From 3107 sp965216225 (GTDB lineage Bacteria; Pseudomonadota; Alphaproteobacteria; Rhodobacterales; Rhodobacteraceae), in the NCBI GenBank assembly GCA_965216225.1, contig CBDCFF010000019.1, forward strand, positions 1-64,000: DNA of 64,000 nt, written 5' to 3'. The notes under the pieces are model-generated. The model was not told where the DNA came from. It did no database searches and saw only the letters and a list, made by a program, of their open reading frames with translations. The translations under genes and the position numbers were made by a program. Below are positions 25,047 through 33,753 of the stretch, in pieces; positions within the stretch are counted from its first letter, which is position 1; each line of letters begins with the position of its first letter.

Positions 25047-27008
25047 TCAGTTGCCGCCCAGAAGACCCCGCAGCCTGTTGCCGACCTCTTCCTGAGCCCG
25101 GCGCTTCAGCGCATCCCCGGCGCTTTCGCCTTCCTGCCGGGCGCCGCCCAGCGCCTTTTCGGCTTCCTGCTTCAGGCGCTCTTCCACCGCGCGCCGCTCT
25201 TCCCCGAGTTCCCGGTCCAGAAGGAATTCCAGATCGGGGCGGAAAGACGGATCGGACCACGGCCCCGTAATGATCACCGGCACACTGATACCGCCCGCGC
25301 CGTCCTTGTCCGCCAGGGCGGTCGGCGCCACACGATAGTTCAGACGCCGGTTGCCCATATCGACGGTTCCGGCCCCGGTTGCGGTGGCAAGGGGGGCCGA
25401 GAAGGCCAGGTCGCTGCTGGACAGAACCCCGTCGCTGACAGAGAAGCTCGCAGTGACAGAGTCAAAGACCGTCTTCGATCCCGCGCCCTCGAAAGAGGGG
25501 TCCAGATTGCGCAGCATCCCGACCAGATCGAGCCCGCGAAGCTCCCCCTGACCGAGGGCCAGCGATCCGCCGCCCGACAGGCTTTTCATGATCGCGTTCA
25601 GGGTATTTCCCGCGCCCAGGAAATTCAGGTCGAAATTGCCGGTTCCGATCAGACGATCATACCCGGCAAGGTCGCTCAGCATGGGCTGCATGGCGACATT
25701 CGCGGCCCGCAGATCGCCGCCGACCGACAGGCCGCTGCGGTTGTTGATCACGAACTGCCCCGTAACCTGCCCGCCATGGACGCCGATATTGCGCACCTCA
25801 AGGACGGCGCGGGCGCGCTCGATGCCTGTCAGAATGTCGCTCGTCCCCAGTTTCAGGGCGCCCAGATCAATACTGTCGGCGGTGAACTCCAACTGTCCGT
25901 CCACCAGCGACAGGGCGCTGGCGTCGATCAGCTCGGCAGGCCAGCCGGAGCCGCCCACCGAGGCGTCGCCTTGCGGCCCGCCATCCGGTCCGCCTGCCGC
26001 CGCCAGAGACGAAAAATCCAGCGCCCCCGCCGCAAGGCGCGCGTCGATCCGGGGGCGCTCCCCTTTCAGGGCGATGTCGAGATCGCCGTTCAGGACGTTG
26101 TCGTCCAGCCGGATCGTGCCCTCTCGCAGTTGGAGTGTCTGGCCGGGGGTCAGCGCCACCGCGCCCGCGATACCGATCCGGTCGCGGCCAAAACCGGCGG
26201 GGATGGCCGGTGCGGTCTGGCCGAGTGCTGCGAACAGGGCGGCGGGATCCGAGGTTTCGGCCACCAGCCGCCCCTCGAAAGCAGCCGGAGCATATCCGCC
26301 GCGCCCGTTCAGCGTCAGGTTGCCGGAGCCATTATCCGCAGACAGTTCCAGCCCGGTGGCAGCGCCTGCCAGAAACGTGTCGAACTCCGCTATCCGGGCG
26401 CTGACATCGTGGGGCCGACCATGCAGGAGCGCTGACAGGGTCATTGTCGCAGGGCCGTCAAAGGCGGGCAGGCGCAGGTCGAGATCAAGCCCCTCCAGCA
26501 CGGTATCCTGCCCGGTTGCGTGATTGATCCAGGACAGGCGGCCACCACGCAGGACGCCATGATCCAGCGAGAAGGCGGGCAGCGGGCTCCCGGACGCGCG
26601 GGTGCCGGCCCCGGTGTCATCGGGGGTTTTGAAATCCCAGTTGGTCCGGCCATCGGCGGCGGTTTCCAGCCGCAGGACGGGATTGACGATCTCGACTCTC
26701 CTGATCCGCACCGTCCCGCCGATCAGAGCCCGGAGATCGACCCCGACGCGGGCGCTGTCCGCTGTCAGCATCGGCCCGGCCTGCGACCAGTCGGCATTTG
26801 CAACCTCGACCTGTCCGATGCGAATGCCGGGTTGCGGATGGATCGTCGCCCGGATGTCGCCTGAAAGCGTCATGGAACGGCCTGTCGCAGCTTCGAACCG
26901 CTGCTCTGCGATGCGCGCGATGCGATCGCCGGGCACCAGCATCAAGGCGACGACGACCAATCCGGCAAGCACCAGAAGAAGCACGCCAATCCGAACCAGC
27001 CAGCGCAT
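25047..27008 (-). CDS. AsmA family protein
   Basis: 653 residues. One N-terminal membrane anchor (LVRIGVLLLVLAGLVVVALMLV) is followed by the AsmA N-domain (GDRIARIAEQRFEAATGRSMTLSGD), a long beta-rich periplasmic body, and the conserved C-terminal AsmA_2 portion (LNAIMKSLSGGGSLALGQGELRGLDLVGMLRNL … NYRVAPTAL). AsmA-like proteins bridge the periplasm and affect phospholipid transport and outer membrane assembly. ATG 27008 has GGGAAAGG upstream. It ends in a charged helical tail (EERRAVEERLKQEAEKALG). Confidence 0.92.
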   Translation of the reverse strand: MRWLVRIGVLLLVLAGLVVVALMLVPGDRIARIAEQRFEAATGRSMTLSGDIRATIHPQPGIRIGQVEVANADWSQAGPMLTADSARVGVDLRALIGGTVRIRRVEIVNPVLRLETAADGRTNWDFKTPDDTGAGTRASGSPLPAFSLDHGVLRGGRLSWINHATGQDTVLEGLDLDLRLPAFDGPATMTLSALLHGRPHDVSARIAEFDTFLAGAATGLELSADNGSGNLTLNGRGGYAPAAFEGRLVAETSDPAALFAALGQTAPAIPAGFGRDRIGIAGAVALTPGQTLQLREGTIRLDDNVLNGDLDIALKGERPRIDARLAAGALDFSSLAAAGGPDGGPQGDASVGGSGWPAELIDASALSLVDGQLEFTADSIDLGALKLGTSDILTGIERARAVLEVRNIGVHGGQVTGQFVINNRSGLSVGGDLRAANVAMQPMLSDLAGYDRLIGTGNFDLNFLGAGNTLNAIMKSLSGGGSLALGQGELRGLDLVGMLRNLDPSFEGAGSKTVFDSVTASFSVSDGVLSSSDLAFSAPLATATGAGTVDMGNRRLNYRVAPTALADKDGAGGISVPVIITGPWSDPSFRPDLEFLLDRELGEERRAVEERLKQEAEKALGGARQEGESAGDALKRRAQEEVGNRLRGLLGGN

Positions 27009-27164
27009 GAACGACCTTTCCCGCACAATCGCTGCGAACCTATTCGCTCTGTCCATCGGGGGCAAGGATTTTGCGCGGATGCGATGCGCATTGGCGCTGT
27101 CGGATCGGCTGTATGCGAGCGGCGTGACGCGCTCCGGGATCGCCGCAGGCAAGCCCGCGGCGAT

Positions 27165-27197
27165 GCCTTCGGCAAGAGTATTTGTGCAGAGAAGAAG
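27165..27197 (+). other. Recurring 33-nt intergenic motif, copy 2
   Basis: GCCTTCGGC hairpin, three bases, AGTATTT, then GCAGAGAAGAAG. It lies 157 bases upstream of the AsmA start, pointing away from it. Confidence 0.7.
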
Positions 27198-27423
27198 CAG
27201 CGAAGAATAAAGAGAAGAAGAGAGCAGTCGCGCCTGAACCGGTCTTCGGACGCGGACGGGCGTGTTGCGGCATCCGGCTCCGCAGCCCGCGCCATGGGCC
27301 GCGCCGCTCAGGGGCCGACGTTTTCCCGGGGATGTCATTCTTCCGGCGCTCCGGTGGTGGCGCCGTTATCCGCTGTCCTGTCGTGACGTGCGGGACATGC
27401 TGGCGCACGGTCGATGCTGCGGC

Positions 27424-27460
27424 GCGCCGTGGATCAATCTGGCTGGTTGATCCACGGCGC
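27424..27460. repeat. Perfect 14-bp inverted repeat (hairpin)
   Basis: GCGCCGTGGATCAA at 27424-27437 and its exact complement at 27447-27460, with a 9-base loop. No T-run follows on either side. It could be a regulatory RNA stem or a binding site for a dimeric protein. Confidence 0.75.
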
Positions 27461-27776
27461 AGAGGTTTTGGTCTCGCTTGCCGGTCATCGCGCGCGCGTT
27501 CCGGGCTCAGCCGGGGATCGTGGGGGAAATGCGCCTGCCGAAGGCGTTCGGGGGTCACCGCGACGGCATCGGCAAATGGGCCGCATGATCCGATGGGGAT
27601 GGGTTGGGGGAACGCCGGGAACGTTCTTGCGACAGGGCCCCCAAAGCGGCGCCAGGTCCGGGAATCCCGTCCAATACATAGAGTTTTAGGGCCTGTTGAC
27701 ATTCACTTGAGTGCGAATCGCACGGCGGCAATGTAGATCATCGCGGCATCGCTTGTGTCGGTCTTGTCATACCGCG

Positions 27777-28957
27777 CACGGTACACGACGCACTTGAGTT
27801 GAGGGGGGAAAAGGGTTTGAATTGAAGATTCTCGAGCACAAGGAACTTCGTGATGTTCGCATTCCTCCTCAGCCCTCTGGTCGCCACGCTACGCCCGCAT
27901 TTTGATCTGAGCAAGACACGACTGGAAACGCTTGCGGTTTTGCTCGCTGGTCTGGCAAACTGTCGGACGGTGAACCTGAGCCATCTGGCGAGCCAGTTCT
28001 CGGGGACGGCGTTACACGCGTCCAACTATCGCCGTCTGCAGCGGTTCTTCCAGCATGTCCGCCTTGATGGCGATGTGGTCGCAGTACTGATCGTGCACCT
28101 GCTCAACCTTGCGCGTCCAAAGCTTCTGGCCTTGGATCGGACCAACTGGAAACTCGGCGCGAAAGACGTGAACATTCTGGTTCTGGCCATTGTGACGCGA
28201 CGGTTTCGGGTGCCGCTGATGTGGGTCTCGCTCGACCATCCGGGCAACTCTTCACCGGCGCAGCGCATCGGGCTGATGCGGCGTTATTTGCGCCTGTTCG
28301 GGGCTTGCTCCATCGACGCCTTGCTCGCCGACCGGGAGTTCATCGGTACAGAGTGGTTGGAATTTCTAAATGAAAACAACATCCCGTTCGTTGTTCGGTT
28401 GCGTGAGAACATGCATCTGTGCACCGAAGATGGACGCCTGCATCAGTTCCGCACGCTCCTGCGGAAGTCTCGTCAAGGTGCCTGGACAGGCTGGCTCAGC
28501 ACCATGGCGAGGGAACCGGACAACCGGCTGCGGTTCGCGGCAAAGCGTATCAAGGGGGGCGAAGCGCTCATCGTCGCCACGAACATCGACGCCACCCGAC
28601 GGGCGCTCAATCTCTATCGCAAGCGATGGGGCATCGAGTGCCTCTTCGCCGACGCCAAGACCCGCGGCTTCAACAGTGAGGACACTCACATCACCAATCC
28701 CGCCAAACTCGCAACCCTCCTCGCCGTCATTGCCCTCACCGTGACATGGGCTTATCGCTGTGCGACCCGGGTCATGGGCCGAACGGCGATCCGCCGCAAA
28801 AGCCACAACCGACGTACAAAATCATGGTTCCGAACCGGGCTCGACGCTCTACGCAGATGGATCATCCACAACCCGGAAAACGCGCTATTGGCATGGCGAC
28901 AAACATGCCCGAAGAGACCAATCAAACAACTTGCTCTTCGATGAGTCGTGTACCGTG
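27777..28957 (+). mobile_element. IS4-family element, complete, inside IS5Z
   Basis: 1181 bp with perfect 13-bp inverted ends CACGGTACACGAC and a 9-bp target duplication CATACCGCG at 27768-27776 and 28958-28966. It carries one transposase gene. Confidence 0.93.
27853..28944 (+). CDS. IS4-family transposase
   Basis: About 363 residues. DDE residues are D in LALDRTNWKLG, D in ALLADREFIGTEW, and the YREK signature Y-x2-R-x3-E-x6-K in YRKRWGIECLFADAKTRGFN, the IS4 hallmark. ATG 27853 follows AAGGAA; a GTG lies one codon earlier. The frame is intact. Confidence 0.92.
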   Translation: MFAFLLSPLVATLRPHFDLSKTRLETLAVLLAGLANCRTVNLSHLASQFSGTALHASNYRRLQRFFQHVRLDGDVVAVLIVHLLNLARPKLLALDRTNWKLGAKDVNILVLAIVTRRFRVPLMWVSLDHPGNSSPAQRIGLMRRYLRLFGACSIDALLADREFIGTEWLEFLNENNIPFVVRLRENMHLCTEDGRLHQFRTLLRKSRQGAWTGWLSTMAREPDNRLRFAAKRIKGGEALIVATNIDATRRALNLYRKRWGIECLFADAKTRGFNSEDTHITNPAKLATLLAVIALTVTWAYRCATRVMGRTAIRRKSHNRRTKSWFRTGLDALRRWIIHNPENALLAWRQTCPKRPIKQLALR

Positions 28958-29730
28958 CATACCGCGTGGCGATGCGCCGGAACTGCTTGAGATCACAAAA
29001 GAAATTCTCAACAGGATGACGCCACTCATACATTGTCTTGTCGTAGGTGATGCACTGCTTCCGGTTCGTTTTCGGCGGGATCACAGCCGTTGCCCCCCGG
29101 GCCACAAGGTCCGCGCGGATCCAGTCGGCATCAAAGGCCTTGTCGCCAAGCAATGCATCGAAGGCAAGCCCGCTGGTCAATGGCAGAACTCCGACACTGT
29201 CATGACGCTGGCCCGGCAGCAACATGATACGTGCCAGGTTGCCCAGCGCATCGGTGAGCACCAGGTTCTTCGTCGTCAAACCGCCGCAAGACCGGCCGAT
29301 ACCTTGATTTTGTGTCCCCCCTTGCGCTGGCGCCGTGCTGGTGGACCCGGACAACCGTGCCATCGACGATGGCGTACTCGAAGTCGGGATCGTCAGACAA
29401 GTGTTTGAACAGACTCTCGAAAACACCCTTCGCCGTCCACCGGCGGAAACGCCGGAACACCGAGTTCCAGTTTCCGAACCGTGCGCTCAAGTCGCGCCAA
29501 GGCGCACCCGTGCGGGCAAGCCACAGCACCGCTTCCAGGAACAGACGATTGTCCTTCCCCGATCGCCCGGGGTCGCCGGGCTTGCCCGGCAGCAATGGTG
29601 CGATCCGTCCCCACTGTCCATCATTCAATACCGCTCGATCCATGGCCAATCTCCGTTGTTTCCTGGCCTTGAATCAGAACTCAAACAATAAGAAAACTCC
29701 TTTCGTGAATATGTATGTCCACAGGCCCTA

Positions 29731-30894
29731 GTCCCCCGGAATTGTACTTTGTATCATTGACTGAGCGGGAATTGAGGAGGATGTTGCGATGGTGGGACGT
29801 TTGGCGGATGCAGTGGTTCTGAGCGAAGATGAGCGCCGTTTTCTCGAGGGTCAGGTTCGGCGTCACAAAGCGGCACGTTCGCTGTCGGACCGATGCCGGA
29901 TGATCCTGCTGTGCGCCGATGGATTGGCGAGCAAGGAGGTGGCGGCCCGGCTTGGGGTGCATGAACACACAGTTGGCAAATGGCGCAGACGTTTTGTGCG
30001 CTGCCGGATTGAAGGTCTCACCGACGAATACCGCTCCGGTCGCCCGCGCACCGTGTCGGACGATCAGGTGACTGCGGTGATTGAGCGCACGCTGAACACG
30101 CCCCCGAGGGATGCGACCCATTGGTCGCTCCGAAGCATGGCAGCGGCGACGGGACTGTCGCACACCACCATCCGGCGGATTTGGAACGGGTTCGGCCTGC
30201 AACCGCACCGAAGCGAGACATTCAAGCTCTCAACCGACCCGCTGTTGGTGGACAAGGTGCACGATATCGTCGGGCTGTACCTGTCACCGCCGAACAGGGC
30301 TATCGTGTTGTGTGTTGACGAGAAATCGCAAATCCAGGCGCTGGATCGCGAACAGCCTGTGCTGCCAGTGGCGCCCGGCGTGGCCGAGCGGCGCACCCAC
30401 ACCTGCATCCGACACGCCACGACGTCGCTTTTTGCAGCACTGGATATCGCCACCGGCGCCGTGATCGGCAAATGCTGCAAGCGGCGCCGCGCCACCGGGT
30501 TCCTCGACGTCCTCAAACAGATCGACCGGCAGATGCCGGACGGGCCGGAGGTGCATATCGTCATGGACAATTACGCCACCCACAAAACCCCGAAGATCAA
30601 GGCCTGGCTGGCACGCCGCCCGCATTGGCATGTCCACTTCACACCGACCTCGGCCAGTTGGATCAATCAGGTGGAGCGTTGGTTTGCTGAACTGACGCGC
30701 AAGCAACTGCAGCGCGGCGTCCATCGTTCAACGGCGGAACCGGAAGCCGATATCGCTGCATTTATCGAGGCCCATAACGAAAACCCCAAACCCTGCAAAT
30801 GGGTCAAACCCGCCGACCATATCCTCGCCTCCGTCAAGCGGTTCTGCCAACGCGCCCAACAAAACTCATGGGCCGAACTTTGGAGGCAGGTGAC
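29731..30894 (+). mobile_element. IS630b copy 1
   Basis: 1164-bp IS630-family element, one of four with exactly this length and orientation. It begins GTCCCCCGGAATTGTA and ends GCAGGTGAC, a short imperfect inverted end GTC(A/C)CC. It is separated by TA from IS5Z on the left and from IS5X copy 1 on the right. Confidence 0.92.
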
Positions 30895-30976
30895 TAGGGT
30901 CAGTCCTCATAGCCAAAATATGACGGTTGCAGCGATGTATATGGCGGATTTGAATATATGTGCGCATCGGTCATAG
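29789..30976 (+). CDS. IS630b transposase, copy 1, stop codon lost
   Basis: IS630-family transposase. N-terminal double helix-turn-helix (GLASKEVAARLGVHEHTVGKW; ATGLSHTTIRRIWNGFG); catalytic D in VLCVDEKSQIQALDR, D in VHIVMDNYATHKTP, E in SASWINQVERWFAELTRK. The stop codon used by the other three copies (TAG) is TGG here (30881-30883), so the frame continues 31 codons through the element's edge into IS5X, giving 395 instead of 364 residues. Confidence 0.88.
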   Translation: MVGRLADAVVLSEDERRFLEGQVRRHKAARSLSDRCRMILLCADGLASKEVAARLGVHEHTVGKWRRRFVRCRIEGLTDEYRSGRPRTVSDDQVTAVIERTLNTPPRDATHWSLRSMAAATGLSHTTIRRIWNGFGLQPHRSETFKLSTDPLLVDKVHDIVGLYLSPPNRAIVLCVDEKSQIQALDREQPVLPVAPGVAERRTHTCIRHATTSLFAALDIATGAVIGKCCKRRRATGFLDVLKQIDRQMPDGPEVHIVMDNYATHKTPKIKAWLARRPHWHVHFTPTSASWINQVERWFAELTRKQLQRGVHRSTAEPEADIAAFIEAHNENPKPCKWVKPADHILASVKRFCQRAQQNSWAELWRQVTRVSPHSQNMTVAAMYMADLNICAHRS

Positions 30977-31729
30977 CGCATCGCGATGCGCCTCCAATCC
31001 TTGAGTTTTGCGAACAGGTTTTCGACCTTGTGCCGCCTCTTGTACGTTTCGGCGCAGTGGGGGATGGTTTTGTTGCGGTTTTTCCTTGAAGGGATGCAAA
31101 CCTCAATCTTCTGATCTTCAATGATTTTTCGAACCTTTGCGCTGTCGTAGCCCCGATCCGCGATCAGAACCCTGGCCGCAGGCAGGTTGGGCAGCAAAAC
31201 ATCCGCGCCCTGGAAGTCGCTACGCTGACCCGCCGTCAGATGCAGCCTGACAGGGCGACCCGCACCGTCTCCAACGACATGCAGTTTCGTATTCAGCCCT
31301 CCCTTTGTGCGCCCGATCAGGCGCGGCTCGGAGCCCCCTTTTTGAGACTGGACGCCGTGCGATGTGCTTTGAGATGGGTTGCGTCAATCATGAGGGTGTC
31401 GGCGTCCGGGCCAGAGGGGTTGGCCAATTCTTCGAAAATTCGTTCGAAAATACCTTTGCGGGACCAGCGCACAAACCGATTGTAGAGCGTTTTGTGAGGG
31501 CCGTATTCGACAGGCGCATCGCGCCAGCGTAAACCGTTGCGAATAATGAAGATAATACCACTCAGCACACGACGGTCATCGACCCGGGGCTTGCCATGGG
31601 ACTTGGGAAAGAAGGGCTCAAGGCGCGCTGTTTGTGCCTCCGTCAGCCAGAAAGGATCGCTCATGTCACTACTCCGTTTTGCAGAACACTGATTCACACG
31701 TTCAAAACAAAGTCAATGAGGACTGACCC
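30897..31729 (-). mobile_element. IS5X copy 1 (IS5 family)
   Basis: 833 bp with ends GGGTCAGTCCTCAT and, read inward from the right, GGGTCAGTCCTCAT, a perfect inverted repeat over these bases. TA on both sides (30895-30896, 31730-31731) lies within CTAG. It is near-identical to 36941-37773. Confidence 0.92.
30907..31664 (-). CDS. IS5X transposase, two-frame (copy 1)
   Basis: The first frame starts MSDPFWLTEAQTARLEPFFP (ATG 31664) and has the catalytic D in TLMIDATHLKAH. It ends shortly after LKKGA at 31317. The second frame continues with D in VLIADRGYDSAKVR and the YKRRHKVENLFAKLKDWRRIAMRYD region with the Glu, ending at 30907. The switch point is an A5G5 run near 31335-31345, a plausible programmed frameshift site as in other IS5/IS427-type elements. 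Confidence 0.85.
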
Positions 31730-31731
31730 TA

Positions 31732-32895
31732 GTCCCCCGGAATTGTAATTTGTATCATTGACTGAGCGGGAATTGAGGAGGATGTTGCGATGGTGGGACG
31801 TTTGGCGGATGCAGTGGTTTTGAGCGAAGATGAGCGCCGTTTTCTCGAGGGTCAGGTTCGGCGTCACAAAGCGGCACGTTCGCTGTCGGACCGATGCCGG
31901 ATGATCCTGCTGTGCGCCGATGGATTGGCGAGCAAGGAAGTGGCGGCCCGGCTTGGGGTGCATGAACACACAGTCGGCAAATGGCGCAGACGTTTTGTGC
32001 GATGCCGGATTGAAGGTCTCACCGACGAATACCGCTCCGGTCGCCCGCGCACCGTGTCGGACGATCAGGTGACTGCGGTGATTGAGCGCACGCTGAACAC
32101 GACCCCGAGGGATGCGACCCATTGGTCGCTCCGAAGCATGGCTGCGGCGACGGGACTGTCGCACACCACCATCCGGCGGATTTGGAACGGGTTCGGCCTG
32201 CAACCGCACCGAAGCGAGACATTCAAGCTCTCAACCGACCCGCTGTTCGTGGACAAGGTGCACGATATCGTCGGGCTGTACCTGTCGCCGCCGAACAGGG
32301 CTATCGTGTTGTGTGTTGACGAGAAATCGCAAATCCAGGCGCTGGATCGCGAACAGCCTGTGCTGCCAATGGCGCCCGGCGTGGCCGAGCGGCGCACCCA
32401 CACCTACATCCGACACGGCACGACGTCGCTTTTTGCAGCACTGGATATCGCCACCGGCGCCGTGATCGGCAAATGCTACAAGCGGCACCGCGCCACCGAG
32501 TTCCTCGACTTCCTCAAACAGATCGACCGGCAGATGCCGGACGGGCCGGAGGTGCATATCGTCATGGACAATTACGCCACCCACAAAACCCCGAAGATCA
32601 AGGCTTGGCTGGCACGCCGCCCGCATTGGCATGTCCACTTCACACCGACCTCGGCCAGTTGGATCAATCAGGTGGAGCGTTGGTTTGCTGAACTGACGCG
32701 CAAGAAACTGCAGCGCGGCGTCCATCGTTCAACGGCGGAACTGGAAGCCGATATCGCTGCATTTATCGAGGCCCATAACGAAAACCCCAAACCCTACAAA
32801 TGGGTCAAACCCGCCGACCATATCCTCGCCTCCGTCAAGCGGTTCTGCCAACGCGCCCAACAAAACTCATGTGCCGAACTTTAGATGCAGGTGAC
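31732..32895 (+). mobile_element. IS630b copy 2
   Basis: 1164 bp; same ends and orientation as the other copies. It is joined by CTAG to IS5X copy 1 on the left and IS5Y copy 1 on the right. Confidence 0.92.
31790..32884 (+). CDS. IS630b transposase, copy 2
   Basis: 364 residues, intact DDE set (VLCVDEKSQ, IVMDNYATHK, INQVERWF). It differs from the other copies at scattered residues, for example TYIRHGTTS and KCYKRHRATEF where the others have TCIRH and KCCKRRRATGF. Confidence 0.9.
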   Translation: MVGRLADAVVLSEDERRFLEGQVRRHKAARSLSDRCRMILLCADGLASKEVAARLGVHEHTVGKWRRRFVRCRIEGLTDEYRSGRPRTVSDDQVTAVIERTLNTTPRDATHWSLRSMAAATGLSHTTIRRIWNGFGLQPHRSETFKLSTDPLFVDKVHDIVGLYLSPPNRAIVLCVDEKSQIQALDREQPVLPMAPGVAERRTHTYIRHGTTSLFAALDIATGAVIGKCYKRHRATEFLDFLKQIDRQMPDGPEVHIVMDNYATHKTPKIKAWLARRPHWHVHFTPTSASWINQVERWFAELTRKKLQRGVHRSTAELEADIAAFIEAHNENPKPYKWVKPADHILASVKRFCQRAQQNSCAEL

Positions 32896-32897
32896 TA

Positions 32898-33751
32898 GGG
32901 CATGTTGAGATTCAGGGTTTTCATTTTCGCTGACCTCTGATTCATTCTTTCCAAAAGGGAGAATGAAATGTTGAGCGAGCGTTTTGTTATCAATGACGCG
33001 CAATGGGCTTTGATGGAACCGCATTGTTTTGGCAAGAAACGCGATCCCGGTCGCACTGGCGGTGACAGCCGTCTTTTTCTGGCAAGCCGTATTGTGGATT
33101 GCTCGAACCGGGGCGCCCTGGCGTGATCTTCCATCCGGCTTTGGCAATTGGAACACCGTTTACAAACGTTTCCGCCATTGGGTAAGAGCCGATGTTTTCA
33201 AACGGATATTTGACGCTGTCTCAAATGACCCTGACATGGAGTATGTCATGATTGACGGCACAATCGTGAAGGTCCACCGCCACGGGCAGGGCGCAAAAGG
33301 GGGGCTCAAAGCCAGGCTACAGGGCGCTCTCACAGTACTCTTTTTCTGGAATTACCACCAGAATCCTGGCTCTGACAGATGCGCCTGGCAATCTTGTCTC
33401 CTTCCGCCTGATGCCTGGGCAAGCCCACGATTTGAGCGAAACATCCGAGTTGATCGAGGGTGTTTCGTGCGAGATGCTCCTCGCGGATCGGGCGTTTGAT
33501 GCCGACTGGTTGCGCGAAAATCTGGACAAGTCGGGGATTGTGCCAGTCATTCCGCCCAGATCGAACCGGAAGTTTCCGCCGGAATTTGACAAACACTGCT
33601 ACAAATGGCGACACCTGATCGAAAATTACTTCCGGAAACTCAAGGAATTCAAGCGTATTGCGTTGCGGGCCTGTAAAACAGATCAGAGCTTCTCCTCCAT
33701 GATCTATCTGGCCGCGGCTATCATCAACTCACGGTGAATCTCAACAGGCCC
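32898..33751 (+). mobile_element. IS5Y copy 1 (IS5 family)
   Basis: 854 bp. It starts GGGCATGTTGAGATTC and ends in the complement of GGGCCTGTTGAGATTC. CTAG is on the left; on the right the junction reads CTGG (33751-33754), the only damaged TA in the block. One base longer than copy 2 because of an inserted C. Confidence 0.9.
32968..33737 (+). pseudogene. IS5Y transposase, copy 1, frameshifted
   Basis: Begins MLSERFVINDAQWALMEPHCFG. A one-base insertion at about 33083 breaks the frame at LFLEAVLW relative to copy 2, so the first 40 residues or so are cut off. Downstream landmarks are the same as in copy 2: MIDGTIVKVHRHG, EMLLADRAFDADW, YKWRHLIENYFRKLKEFKRIA. Confidence 0.85.
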
Positions 33752-33753
33752 TG

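Larger units (their letters stand above)
27009..27686. other. 678-base gap without a supported gene
   Basis: Between AsmA and the insertion-sequence block. It holds a copy of the recurring 33-nt motif (27165-27197) and a perfect 14-bp inverted repeat (27424-27460). Several open frames exist (for instance 27182-27736, 184 codons) but they show no family resemblance, and the longest runs into IS DNA. Confidence 0.6.
27703..29643 (-). pseudogene. IS5Z transposase, interrupted
   Basis: IS5-family DDE transposase starting MDRAVLNDGQWGRIAPLLPG (ATG 29643). D in YAIVDGTVVRVH is followed by a frame change at a G6 run (near 29310-29320), as in other two-frame IS5 elements. Then come D in ALLGDKAFDADW and the YEWRHPVENFFCDLKQFRRIATRY region with the Glu. 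IS4 interrupts after RYARY; the last 20 or so residues (DKTDTSDAAMIYIAAVRFALK, given here only as a landmark) end at 27703. Confidence 0.85.
27689..29728 (-). mobile_element. IS5Z: IS5-family element split by IS4
   Basis: Ends GGGCCTGTTGACAT (left) and GGGCCTGTGGACAT (right, read inward), flanked by TA at 27687-27688 and 29729-29730. The interior 27777-28957 is a separate IS4 element; removing it and one 9-bp target copy restores the reading IATRYARYDKTDTSDAAMIY. It is the leftmost member of the 10-kb block. Confidence 0.9.

Noticed and set aside
27182..27736. 184-codon open frame between AsmA and the IS block
   Set aside because: Arg/Gly-rich, crosses into IS5Z, and contains the inverted repeat at 27424; no recognisable domain.
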